DNA from: Drosophila pseudoobscura | Lineage: Eukaryota > Arthropoda > Insecta > Diptera > Drosophilidae | Reading direction: 5' to 3' | Assembly: GCF_009870125.1 (NCBI RefSeq) | Contig: NC_046683.1 | Location: 44,407,869-44,471,868, forward strand | Length of the DNA stretch: 64,000 nt | Shown: one piece after another, positions 27,097-39,502 of the stretch | Position numbering within the stretch: the stretch's first letter is position 1 | Layout of the letters: each line of letters starts with the position of its first letter | Program-made: the position numbers and the translations under genes | Notes under the pieces: model-generated | The model's database searches: none | Seen by the model: only the letters and a program-made list of their open reading frames with translations | Told to the model about the DNA's origin: nothing

Positions 27097-30041
27097 TGTA
27101 GAGATCGTTGAATAAACTGATTTCTTCCAGTTGATTTGTTCTCTACAAGTTTGATTGCAAAAGCAGGGAGTCCTACCTGAGGAAAACCTATAAAAACTAT
27201 AAAATCCTGCCTGATACTTTTGGATAAGCATCTATCGAGCACAATCGAGCAATTATGCAAAGTACACGTTCCATAGCATAATACTCGTGTATTTTCAGAC
27301 TTGACTTTGTTTTGCCAGCTGCTGTTTACCAAGTAACACCATTCCCGATGAGCTTTAAGCTGGCCATTTCCATGGAAATCCTGCAGCAAGAAGATGAGCT
27401 GCGCAGCCCACATTCGATGGTGATGTCTATGGCCGTAAATATAGCGATGGCGATGGCCCAAAGCAAACAAGAGCGGCTCAGTTCGGTTCGGGCCTGGCCT
27501 GGCCTGGCCTGGCAAACACACTTAAGCGAGCTCTGGGCCAGGCCATATGCAAATGGGTCTGGGGTCTGGGTCTGGCTCCGAGGCGGGGCAAACATAGCAG
27601 CGGCCAGGCCCCGGCTGAGACCAGGGCTGTGCGAGGGCCCATCGGATAAGAGGGCGAGCGGAGAGCGAACGAAAGACTTCAAACACGAACTCTATTTCCT
27701 ATCTCTCCGTGTGTTGTACTCGCATCGCCTTGGCCACAGAACTTGGATTTTCCGACGGCTAATGGCCCTGTTCCGCGGCAAAGGATATATTTGCGTGTCC
27801 TGTGCAAACCGGTAGACGGTGGACCATTCGGGCTCTTGCGTGTTTGCATTTATGTGTTTACAACGGACTAATTGAGGCGGGGAAATTCGCTTAGGCGGCC
27901 ATAAAATCGGATTGTTTGCAAACACGCGCAGAAAGGACGTAAAGAAGGGCCATAAAGGCGGCACAAAACGCCGCTACAATGCCGTGCGGTGAGTATTTAG
28001 GGCAAGGCCGCGCACCGGGAAAGGGTTGAGACTGTGCAAACTGCGTTTCCGCGTAATACCAAATACCGATCCTCTGGACGGGGCTCTTAATGAAAGTGCC
28101 GCGCCGCACCCGCGATCGCTTTAATGAATGGCGGGCCGAAAAGGTAGCCGTCACGGGTGCGACAACTACATGAGTGTATTCCATTCGATTCACATGTGTA
28201 TCTGCCAGATTCTACATTAGACACTGGATATTGGATATTGGCCCTCCTCCCCATCCCGCCATTCCCCCACCCTCCCTCCACCATTTTCATGTATTTTATT
28301 GAACTTCGGAGTCTGTTGATTTTTCCAATTTACTCGCGGGTTGTTGTGGACCCCAAATCGATAGCCATAGACATATGTATGCTGTTTGTCTTTCAGCGCC
28401 ACAGAATGCTCAACTTTGTACCATTCCCATCCCATTCCTTCGCCTCATAAATGGAATTCAATCCGTGGAGTGCACTGGGAGAGGCGCGTGATGCTCTGAA
28501 ACCACGAAAAAGCTATAAATACTCATAGTTGAAGAAATGAAAATACCTACGAAAATACGTACATATATGTATATTAAATGTATTCCTCATCGAATCGTAT
28601 CGAATCGAATCGAATCGAATTTTAAGTGCTCTTTTTCCTTCGATCGGTCTGAGGAAACATCAAAAAGTTGCCCGTAATATCGGGTTCAATTAGCACTCGA
28701 ATTAAGCGAAAAACGAGCAAATAAATAAAACGTATTTTTAAAGATCTGTTTTGACTGATTGCCTCCAAGGCAGTCATGGGAAATTGTGGACTGATTCTGA
28801 TTGTCTTGGGAAAATCACGTGGGGACAGACGATTCGGGCATGTTCGTCAGCTAAAATATACCAAATATTCCACGAAAATCCGATAATATTCAAGCCACAG
28901 ATTTTAAACCAGTCTCTTAGTATAATTCACGGAGCTCGGCAATAGCTTAAAGTGTTAAATATTGTCGGATCAATGGGGGGTCTCATCAAATCATATCAAA
29001 TGAAACAACAAATGAAAAATCCCTAGAATTATAAATTGTTCTCTAGATAAAGATATGGTGATGATTAATCCGGTATCCCCTACAAATTGAATGATATTTG
29101 GCGGGGTACAGTCATCACTTACTAACTTTACTACATACTAAATATAGTTGTTTGAGTTACAGCCTCATCCCGTTCCGATTCCGATGCAAAAAGCTCGTTC
29201 AACCGAGACTGGTCACGCACAGCCTCCAACTCCGCCCCATGCCGGGTGCCCTGACCGGGGCCTTCTCATATTTTGGCCACATACACAAACTGACATACGC
29301 GGTCAAGTGTTTACAACTCAAAATTCAGTTGAAAATTCAACGAAACGACCGCTAAACCCGTTTCGGACGGAACGGACCCCAAGCCGAGACGCAGGTCCAC
29401 AACAAACAGACACCCATGGAAAAAATACAAAGTTTTAATTGGTTGCGCAAACAAAACACACACAAAACGAGCGTCTAAACAAATCAAAGCCAGTCGGCGG
29501 ACAGCAACTCCAGTTTTGCCCCGTCAGAGGGCATTTGAGCGAGTATCGCATTCGTAGCCACTCCATCCAGCCATTGAGATCTGGGCTCTCTTTCGCTCGC
29601 GGTGCGCATTTGAAACACGTTTCACTTAATTTTTGGCGCATGCAGTGCAGATCCAGGCGTCTCCTTCGGGGTGGGGATCTAAGCTAGGACTCGGCCGGTG
29701 CACAGAGCCAGCGACTCGGCTCGAATGATATGGTATGGCCAAAACCTGATGGCTAGGAGCCTACCTGTTGCCAGGGTCCCCAGCGATGGCGGCACAACAG
29801 ATCAGAGCGAGATGCGAGATCCCGCGCAGCGCGCTTACCTGTTAGAGGTGTGGCCTAGCCACCGGACCGGTGTCCGATTCGGCCAAAACGCGTGCCAGAG
29901 CAGGACGGCTCTATGGCCGAAGAGAGAGTAGACAGAATCACGGCCGAACACGGCCCAGAGCAATAGAGGAAGCGGCCCGGCCAGGCCAGCGAGCGCGGCT
30001 TGGCTTGTGATGGTGGAACAAATTAGCACCGATCGTCGATC
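27097..30041. other. Divergent intergenic region between the SDHA-like gene and byn
   Basis: This holds the putative promoter and leader of the minus-strand flavoprotein gene (27097-27300), where a 60-nt GT-AG stretch (27176-27117) could be a small leader intron. The upstream flank of byn follows. It includes an ATCGA pentamer array at 28589-28621 and an AGGTGTGG T-box-like half site near 29844. I found no coding exon. Confidence 0.5.
28589..28621. repeat. ATCGA pentamer array
   Basis: About six (A)TCGAA units, one interrupted by TCGTA. Confidence 0.85.
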
Positions 30042-30396
30042 ATTAGCTCGGGAACTGTGGCAACGCAAACACACGCTCGGCGGCGAAAAACTCGGCGACT
30101 CGAAACGCAAAGCAAAAATAATAAAGAAAGAAACGCGGTACACACGGCTGTCGCGGCTGCCTGTCCTCTTCTCAACCGATCTAACCGATACGGATACTGA
30201 TACTGATAAAAATCTGATCTGATCTGTCCATATTTTTTTTGCGCGTGAATAAAACCAGAACAAGCCCCCGAGGACTTTGTGATTGTGACCAGCTAGTGAC
30301 TTTGTGAGCGATCTGAGAGTTTGACATTCTTCAACGAGCGCTTCTCCACGGGATTACAGCAGATACGCCGGACAACGGCGGAGCACAAGTATATAT
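30042..30396 (+). other. byn: byn 5' leader exon (non-coding)
   Basis: The exon is inferred from a strong donor (ATAT|GTAAGTGG) at 30396/30397 and from a complete absence of ATG across 355 nt, where about five would be expected by chance. ATGs become frequent just upstream of 30015. An initiator-like TCATT at 30040-30044 gives a tentative start. No TATA box is seen. It would splice over 4.7 kb to the acceptor at 35141. The 5' end is a guess; the donor is better supported. Confidence 0.45.
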
Positions 30397-32056
30397 GTAA
30401 GTGGATCAAAAACTCTTAAGCTATAGTAGAGCATAGCCATTCTTTGAGAGACTAAAGGTAAAGATAAAGTATTCGTTGTTTTCCCTAGCTTCCTTAGATA
30501 TACATTTTTTGGTTGGTCACTGAATTAATTTTAGATTTATTTCATCTCAAAATTTCAATAGAGACTTTTTCAGAACAAGTTTTTGAAATGTCAGAGTATA
30601 TGGAACTATAAAAAATTAGTAAAAATCTGTGTAGAATCACGATTCACTTAGAAATATACTAAACGTATAATATCGTTAGCCATTGCCAAACAATTTTCGA
30701 ATAAGGTTGGATTTTTGTATTATTCTAAAAAGCAAATTTGGTCAATTTGGAATCGGTCAAAGCAACAGTTTAATTATGAACATTGATTTGCGATCATTCA
30801 AAGTTTATGGAACGCACAAAGACTAGTCGCCAAATATCAGAAATCTTATCATTCAACACAAAGGCACCACGCACAAAATAAATTAAAACTTATGTCAAGT
30901 TTTCGTATCTTTGGAATATCACTTGAACGTCATATTGGAGCATGAGTTATTTTAATACGAGGTTCTGCGTAACATATGGTAATTTTCAAGGAAAGGAGGT
31001 CCACCGCACATTTTCATATGCTTTTGTACCGATATAATTTTCTAAATTTATTAAAATTTAAATATTTTAACCAATTGACTATTCATTTCATAAACTTTGA
31101 GGTGAAACCCTATTCAAAACAGCAAAAGCTCATTTATTTTTCGGTATTTTAGGGTCATGTTTTTCTTCCAATATTATATCAATATATTGTAAATATTTTA
31201 TATTTTCTTAATTATTATAGCTAAACAAAAATCCCAGAAAGAGGGGTCAATTTCGGCTAAAGTTTTCAAATTATTTCCACTTATTACCTCAGGAATATAT
31301 AAAAGATAAGGGTACATTGTGAAAATTATTCTCAATATGCTTTAATTATATGCAAAAGTGTATAATCTTAATGAATGGAATATTAAGTTCGCCATCAAAA
31401 ATCTTCTTAATGCTTCGAAATCTATTAATTTCCATGGCCGCTTCCATCCATGAATATCTTTAACACTACAAAAATGGCAGTGAAATAAGTAGATTTATCT
31501 GTAACTCTTAATGTTGCTTAGAAAGAACATTATATCCGTTATTCGAACAGTGAATTGGCAAGCCTATTTAAACGAACGTGTGAAAATCAAATGCCAAATC
31601 TAAACAAAACCCCAAGAGCACCCAAGATATCACACAGTTTTTGACACTTGGCCGAAGAAGAAGTGCCCAAAAGCCGCGGGCCAGCGACAAAAACGATCTC
31701 TTAACGATCCTAATAATATCTCTAATGACATAAAACAGCAGCAAATCCGATATTCACACGCAAATTAGTAGGGACATAAGAATTCGCAGGCCAGACAGAG
31801 ACAGGGCCACCGGCACACTCTTAGATGGCCGAATACGGCGTGCGTCGGATCAAGCAGTCAATTACGACGCATGTGAAAATTATCCTATTAAATGCAAATC
31901 GACAAAAAAAAGATTCCCATAAACCGACCCAAGGAAGCCAAGCCGTACTCCGCCCCCGCGCCGCGACAAGAGGCCCCAAGCCCCGTTTAGTACTTGACAA
32001 ATGCTCACTAATTAATTACAGTTTGTACAAAATTTTAGTACGCCTCTCATAAAGTG

Positions 32057-32088
32057 CGTCCGTCCGTCCGTCCGTCCGTCCGTCCGTC
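32057..32088. repeat. (CGTC)8 tetranucleotide array
   Basis: Eight perfect CGTC units within byn intron 1. Confidence 0.95.
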
Positions 32089-32395
32089 GGCGCCATCACA
32101 CTTTCCGGACTGTGGCTGTGTGCAGAAATCAAAAGTGCGACACACTCCCCCCACACAGTTTCCTGCCTAAGGTGACAGCTCGAGTGTTCCTCTGGTCGAG
32201 GAACAGGAGCAAACAGGAGCAGGACGCTGTTGGGGCAGGGGCAAGAGCCCGACCAGGGTCCAAGTTTGAATTTGGTTTATTTTCATGTCAAGTGGTGTGT
32301 GAAATTTAGCAAATTTGACTTAATCGCCCTCCGATAAGCTACCAGCGTCCGGCCGATGACACTTGTCGGCGCCGCCCCCCGCCCGGATCCTTAGC

Positions 32396-32404
32396 AGGTG
32401 TGAA
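32396..32404 (+). promoter_or_regulatory. T-box half site AGGTGTGAA in byn intron 1
   Basis: The site matches the Brachyury core AGGTGTGA exactly. It lies about 2.0 kb into the first intron of a Brachyury-class gene, so autoregulation is conceivable. An 8-mer of this kind also occurs by chance, and binding is unproven. Another exact match in the opposite orientation is at 7203-7210. Confidence 0.3.
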
Positions 32405-34506
32405 TAGCACCCGATACATAATCCTTGTGCAAATCGCAAAGCGGAATGAATGAAGCGATCTTCAGGATAATAGGATAACATTGGTATAATCGGAAGCGGA
32501 AGGGCTGTACGAACCTATACTCTTGTCTTCTCCGTCAAGAATACTGCGAGTGCCTGGGTCAATTCAGTTGCCCTGCTGTTACTATCTTACTTCTAGCTCT
32601 TACTGTTAAAAAGGACTCTCCTATGGGCTAACGATTTTAAGATTCGGGCACTAAACAGACGGCATGGAATAGACACTTGATATAATGAACACTCCCTCCA
32701 AGCAGAGATAGAAAAAAATAGTTCTAAAACCTACACTTAAAGAAAAATTGCAGAAAACGAACAAAGGAAAACATCCATATTTAAATAATGTATTCGGTAT
32801 TTAAATAAAAATTAAGTAAAATTAAATAGAATTCACTTTGACTTAGCCATAAATGTATTCAAAGGTCTTTTTAATACAGCCAATATTCAATCTGGATGTG
32901 AAACACTTTAATATGATGTATGGCAATATTTAAGTTATATATGGAAGATATTTATTTTAAATATGAAAGCACATTCTTTTTACAATTTCCCCTCTCGCAT
33001 TTAACCTACTGGTATACATTTTTAAACCTAATTGTAAATATTATAGTTGTTCTGGGTTCTTTTTGCTCTGGGTTAGTGCTTTTCGATACTTAAATAGTTC
33101 CGAGATATGAGGAATTTTCCCTCAGTGTAAGAGTCATAAGATTCGTTTGATGAATGGCCTCTAGGCACTGTATCTTCAGTACGTCGTTGCCATATTACAA
33201 AAGGTTCGGTTCGATTTCGTCTAGCGGCGCATATTTCATACGCAAGTCCAAAAGGAAATAAAAGAAAAAATAGAAGAAAAAAAACTTTCAAAGAGTCTGA
33301 GTAAATATCAAAGTCACGAAATCATTCAAAATCAACAAAAGCCAGCAACAACAAAGCGGATGGGGAAAGAGTCCAATACAAACCTCAACTCAACCCGTCA
33401 TGGCAGCCATCAAAAGTCGAAGTATAGAAGTATGTAGCCACGCCACACAGATATAGGCAAACACACAGATACTCGCACGAGGAGACAACACACAAAAACA
33501 GCTTTTCATTAAGCTTGGCGATGCGATGGAGCTGCCGCTGGAGATGGTGGAGTGGCGTGGAACGATGTGGAACACAAATACGAGTATGTACGGGAACGTG
33601 TGGCTGTACAAGACCCATAGACCCCCAGACAAGGCAGAGCAGGGAACAGCCAGCTACGACAGCTACGATACCGCTGTCACGAAGAGTACATTTTTATGAG
33701 ATCTTTTATGTGGCACATGAGAAAACACCCAGTGAATTGGGTAAAAATTATAATAGTGCCCGCCTACACCGCAAAGTGCATTTCGGGAAAATAGATATCC
33801 GAAAATGCAGATAATTGAATCCTTCCAAAAATTCGCTAAATTGAATACAATCAAGAGAAAAGGAGCATTCAACCGCAGCAAAGGAATAAAATGAAAATAA
33901 ATCAATAAGTCGACTAAATAATAATTCTTATTATTTAATCTGTTCGACTTAAAGAAAATAACAACTGAAGAAGAGGCTTCAGATTAAAGAGGCTTAAGAG
34001 ACACACTCTTGATTGATTTGCCTTTTTAGCAGGGATTTGGCTGATTGATTGCACAATTGATTTTATGTATATCTCACCTCCGAGCCCCTGGGGCAACCTG
34101 TTCGGGTGACACCTTCATATTAAATGTCTGACAAAGCATCATTTGGTTTTCCTCTTTCCATACACTGACGTACATGTATGTATGATTGAAGATGGCCAAA
34201 ACACTTCTCAATAAATCAAATTTGGATACCAGACAAGAACAATAGCCAACCCGTGTGTGGCAGGGGAGAGGGAGAGGGCGGGCTATAAAAAAATCCTAGG
34301 AATGGGAATGGGGCCGTCGTCGGCATTCAGCATCCAATCTTCGGTTCGGTCCAATAAAAACACACACAAAACAATTAATACATTTTGTTAATTTATGATT
34401 ACAAAACATTGCGAGAAACACTTTCGGTGCCCAGAATTTAGACATCACTGAGTCGTCCGACCAGATTCGAAAGGAGGCCTCTTCCGCAGAGAGCAACAAC
34501 TATGAC

Positions 34507-34735
34507 CCTGGCCCCGACCCCGATCCCGGTCCCGGTCCCGGCGCAAACAGAGGTGTTTGTTGCCGCGGCCATAAATAAAAAGGGTGCCCGTTGTTTATGG
34601 CCAGCCGCCAGCCAGCATCGCAGACCCGGCCTCAGTCAGAGTCTGGGAGCGAGTCTGAGTCTCAATCCCAGTACCAGAGCCAGAGCCAGTGCCAGTTCCA
34701 ATCCCAATCCCAATCCCACTCTCAGTCCCAGGCAT
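34507..34735. repeat. Two degenerate hexamer minisatellites
   Basis: A CCCCGA/CCCGGT array (about 34507-34545) and a CAGAGC/CAATCC/GAGTCT array (about 34640-34735) flank a short unique segment inside byn intron 1. Both drift by single changes between units, typical of ageing hexamer arrays. Confidence 0.75.
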
Positions 34736-35146
34736 GGCTAAAGTGTGCAATATAATTAAAAGCCGACAACAGAGAGCTGGAGGAGCATTCTTCTAATGCT
34801 CCTGGGATGGTGCTGTAAAGGCATAAAGCCGACACTTCGTCGGCCAGGCGGGTGAAATGGCTTTGATGTAATGCCCAGTGCACACTGTCCATGAGGTGAT
34901 TGTACGTGTACTGCACAGGCTTCCAGAACCGCAGAAACTCATAGAGAAAATAATTGATTTTGGGATCAGGGAAAAGCTAAGTAAATAAAATACTAAAACA
35001 AAATTCAATGTTAAATGTAAAACTATTCATTAAACAAAAAAATCCGCAGATCTTTGGGCATTCTGACTCTTGTCAGTATGGTTTTATTTGGCGATTAGCT
35101 AACAATTGTGTTCCCTTTTTCGAATTCCTTTTTTACAACAGCTGAC

Positions 35147-38100
35147 ATGACCACATCTCACATCTTGTCCGCCGTGGATCCAACGACCGGACTCAATGGC
35201 AATGTGGCGGCAGGCGGCGGGGCTGGATCGCCACAGCATGTGACCCACAATGGACATGGCCAGGGGCACGGACACGGCCAAGGACATGGGCACGGACACG
35301 GCCAGGGACACGGAGGAGGCGTAGTGGCGGTTGCCTCTGGGCCCAGCGGCAATGGCAGAGCAGGCCCGGGCAGTCCCAGCGAGCTGGACCGAAACCTGCG
35401 TGTCTCCCTGGATGATCGAGAGCTCTGGCTGCGCTTTCAGAACCTCACCAACGAGATGATCGTCACTAAGAACGGCAGGTAAGTGAGTCACCAGATCCGC
35501 TCCTTCCATTTCCCTTCCCCTCCCTTTTGCAACCGCGAATGTGTTAACTGGTTTTCCAATGCAAATTGGCAATGGGTTTTGGCGCTTTTGTTTTTTGTTT
35601 TTCTGCTGCTGCTGCTGCAATGGTTTTCCATTTGGCGCTGTTTGCGACGGGTCATAATGAAGCGTTAACGTTTCGCTGCTGCCTGGGGACACAGTCGTGC
35701 ACATATGTACTCTCGCGGGTACATACTTCTCTGCTTAGAAATATTTACCAATTTACGGACGTAGTACACATACATAATCGTACAGTCGCTGTGGATATGG
35801 TTGCGGCTGTGGCTGCTTAGAACGGGAAGCGGGAGGCGGGAGGCGGGTCTGGCCTGGTCAGGTGCTAATTGGCACGGCCCGGCAACAGCCGCCATCTTGT
35901 ACTAATTGTTGTGGAACAGAGCGCGCATGGACGCCGCGCATGGCCGTTCCAATATTTGCCTGAGACGCAGTCGCACTCGCAGCCCCAACCATCGGATCGG
36001 GTACTCCGCAAACACGCACTGGAGACGAGACCGAAGACTGGAGGGCAATCTCTTTGGGGCAACAGTTTAACAGTTTCGACTGTGCTACTGTTATATAACT
36101 GTTATAATTACTAATTACTGTTTCATCTGTTTGCCATGCAGACGCATGTTCCCGGTGGTGAAGATCAGCGCCTCAGGCCTGGACCCGGCGGCTATGTACA
36201 CTGTTCTGCTGGAGTTTGTGCAGGTGGACTCGCATCGCTGGAAGTACGTCAACGGCGAATGGGTATGTATTGATCGAAAGGCAGGGAACTCAAACTCAAA
36301 TGGAACCCGCTCTCTGAAGAGTAGAAACCACTTCAGAGAGATACAATGTTGAGCTTTTATTTAATTTTTATTTTTTTGATACTTAAAATAAAAGATACGG
36401 AGTAACTCTTATTTGTAGCTTTTAAAATACAAATAAAATATAATTCTTATATTTAACTTTTATTGAATATTAAAACGTATGTGGTATTTCTCATTTGTAT
36501 AACAGAAATAAGTGTTATTTTTTATTTTTTCAATACAAATTAAAAAATAAAAGTTTTTTCTGATATCGCTAAATATGATTAAAATATAAATTTTTTGTAT
36601 TCCATGTTGCCGTAACACATTTTCTTCACATCTTCATAATTATTATTTGCGGTCCCAGATTTAAACACATATAATTTATTAAAAGGATTTTTTGACACTG
36701 CATATATTAAATCAAAGTATAAAAAACTTTCTCATATATATAAACTAGGGCACAAGCTCCTTGAACATTTGCTTCGCTCGCTCCCGCCGATTTGAGTAGA
36801 ACATCGGACAACTACTTAAAACTATTTTAGACAGCAGTGAGATATTTAATTTAATTAATTATGCAATATATTTGAACAAAATATTTGATAAGAGTGAAAA
36901 TTCATTCTACAATTTCCACTCTCTCGGAGCGAATCTACTGGTATAAATCAGCGATAGTAAATAATAAAAAATTTGTTCCATATTAAAGAAAAATCTCTCA
37001 ATTGTAATGGGCCTAGAAAGAAATTATTTATGTGTATATTCTCTGCATTTCCCAATTGATTTTAAAATTTTTTAATTCAATAATCATTAGATTTGAGTAA
37101 TTTTATAAAACTTAGACCACAATGATGAAAAAAAAAACTCAAAGATAATGATTATTTAATGATTACTATTTATATATTTACTCAAAAATAAAACTCAAAT
37201 TTAAATAATGAAAAAATCTTAGGGAGTTAAAAAAAAGTATGCATATCTGTACTAATTGGGGTATTCTCCAAAATCTTTAATAAAAAAAAAAAAATTCATG
37301 TCTACAAATTGGGCTGCTTATGCAAAAAAAAAAAAAAGATTTTGACCATATTTTCATCAAAATAAATACGTTTTCTATAACTTAAAACTTGTTTAATGTG
37401 TTCACCTTGGCACAATGCACAATGCAGGATATGTATCTATTATTAGTAAAAATTTATTCTCAGCTCCCCAACATTTTTCCATTGAGTTTTATTCAAAACG
37501 AATCAATAACATTGAAGAAAAACGTACAAAACTGAAACTGAATTTGTATAATATTTCGGTCCCAGATATAAATCATTCAATTTAAGCGTAAATAATAAAA
37601 TGTCTGAAAACAACATCAAAACAAATATCATCATCACATTATATCTTGCAGGTTCCCGGCGGCAAGGCGGAGGTACCTCCCTCGAATCCCATCTATGTCC
37701 ATCCCGAGTCCCCCAATTTCGGGGCCCACTGGATGAAGGAGCCCATTTCATTTGCCAAGGTTAAGCTGACAAACAAGACCAATGGCAACGGGCAGGTGAG
37801 TGATCAGAAATTAATCCATCTCAGGCAAACCAGAGCTTACATTTCCATGTCTACACGCAGATAATGCTTAACTCCCTGCATAAGTACGAGCCGAGGGTGC
37901 ACCTGGTGCGTGTGGGCTCCGAGCAGCGGCACGTGGTGACATACCCCTTTCCGGAAACGCAGTTCATCGCCGTGACGGCATACCAGAACGAGGAGGTAAC
38001 CTCGCTCAAGATCAAGTACAATCCCTTCGCCAAGGCCTTCCTCGACGCCAAAGAACGGCCGGACACACTGTATCCGCACGACACCCATTACGGCTGGCTG

Positions 38101-39502
38101 ATTCCTCCACCCACGCACTATGCCGCCGCCGCCGCTGCCGCTGCAGTGGCTGCCCCGCCACCATTGCCCCTAGGACAGAGCCACAGCCTAGTAAGCGCCA
38201 ACACAGTGTCGTCGGCAGCCACCTCGGGATCTAGCTGTGATCGCTATGGACGTTCGCTGTCCAGGCCCAGCGTGGCCTCTACCACCCGCTCTACGCCCTA
38301 TAGCAGGCCACGGGTTGTCTCCGGATCGGGCTCTGGATCGAATGGCAGCGCCGGCAATGCCTCCTCCTCATCGCCGCAGCCACCGTCGGCCCCTCAAACA
38401 CCCACCAGTCTGCAGTCGGTAACGACGGGATCTGTGAGCACCAGCGTGAGCAGCAGCAGCAGCGGAGCAGGAGTCGGATGCTACGGCAGCGCATACTCGC
38501 AGTCGGGCTTCATGCCAGTCCCAGTAGAGGCCAGTCCCACGGCCTCGGTGTTCTCGTATCCCGGCAGCTGGCAGAGCAATGGCAACTACTGGAACGCCAC
38601 GAGTGTGCCCGGCCCCATGCCCATGAACGTGTGCAGCAGCAGTCGCAGTACCATCTGTGAGTAGTGCGCTGTCCCAGTCCTTGTCCCTGTCCCGAAGAAA
38701 GACATTATCCCTTTTGTCACTTCAGCCACACACAATTCGCCATCGCCCACGAACGGATCACCGAGCTACACGACTCCTTCACCCAGCTACACTATCCATC
38801 ATCTGACGCCCCATGGCCATCAGTACAACATGGGACAGACGGACCTGTACGGCACAGGAGTGGGGGCTACTGGAGTGGGCACTTCCCAGGCGGCGTACGG
38901 AGGCACGCACCAAATGTACCACCCCACGCCCACCTCGCCCACCCACCAGCTGTATACGAACGTGCTGAATGGACCGTCGGCCCTCAGTTACCCCACGGGC
39001 GGGTGGCACAACGGATCCGGGGCAGAGTACGGACTGTATCAGAATGCAGCAGCAGCCGCCTACTACCAGCCGGAGTACATACCGCTGGAAATCGGGTAGG
39101 TGTTGGGTGTGCCAGGATCGGGAACTTTATCCACTTATCGCTAAAGTAGTTATCAATGATTCCCCTCTCGAATCGCGTTCTGCTTACAGCTACGCCTCCC
39201 ATCCTCTGGAGCCCGTGGACGTTTCGAAGGCGCTGGACGATCCGCAGTCCGATATGTACAAGCCGAGCGAGGAGCACAGCTCGGTCATTACCCTGGAGTG
39301 CCCCGGTTCCAGCCTGAAGACCGTGCAGCACAACGACATTAAGCTGGAGTCGTCCTCCGCCTTGGATCATCACTCTGTGGATAGGGGGGCAGTCGTGGCC
39401 AGCGCCAGTACCATTCCAACGGCTGTGCCCACCTCAGTGGTCACTGCGGTCAGCGCCGACACTTGGACGCCCCTGACTCCGCCCCAGAGCACGCTGCAGT
39501 GA
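35147..39502 (+). CDS. byn: Brachyenteron, Brachyury-class T-box transcription factor
   Basis: The coding exons are 35147-35478, 36142-36262, 37652-37795, 37861-38656, 38726-39095 and 39190-39502; all junctions are GT-AG and keep frame, giving 691 aa. The ATG lies 5 nt after the acceptor at 35141. The T-box DNA-binding domain spans about residues 85-267. It includes [43 protein letters not shown] and the Brachyury-specific [14 protein letters not shown]. An N-terminal His/Gly/Gln repeat covers residues 35-58. The C-terminal half has a poly-Ala run, long Ser-rich stretches and TPxS/YxPT motifs expected of a transactivation region. Fly byn is a nuclear activator needed for hindgut, anal pad and caudal visceral mesoderm fates. 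I recall the D. melanogaster protein as of very similar length. Exons 2-4 cut the T-box as in the family. Nothing appears broken. Confidence 0.96.
36263..37651 (+). other. byn: byn intron within the T-box, AT-rich
   Basis: This 1.39-kb intron interrupts the T-box after Trp151. It is very AT-rich, with two poly-A runs (about 37280-37294 and 37325-37338). Around 36899-36950 it has a segment resembling 32970-33025 in intron 1 (TACAATTTCC ... CTACTGGTATA), probably two remnants of one old repeat. There is no coding potential. Confidence 0.6.

Larger units (their letters stand above)
30397..35141 (+). other. byn: byn first intron, 4.7 kb
   Basis: This long, mostly AT-rich intron lies between the leader exon and the ATG-bearing exon and ends in a clear acceptor (TTTTTTACAACAG). 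It holds no coding sequence that I can support. It contains a (CGTC)8 array at 32057-32088, a perfect T-box half site AGGTGTGAA at 32396, and GC-rich hexamer arrays at 34507-34735. Early introns of developmental regulators often hold enhancers; that role is inference here. Confidence 0.5.

Noticed and set aside
25267-27111. A 614-codon open frame on the plus strand, opposite the SDHA-like gene
   Set aside because: It is the antisense shadow of a GC-rich, strongly conserved enzyme. The translation has no recognisable domain, while the minus strand has all SDHA motifs.
35158-35352. Minus-strand open frame rich in Cys-Pro-Trp opposite the first coding exon of byn
   Set aside because: It is the antisense reading of the His/Gly/Gln repeat; the plus strand is the conserved T-box gene.
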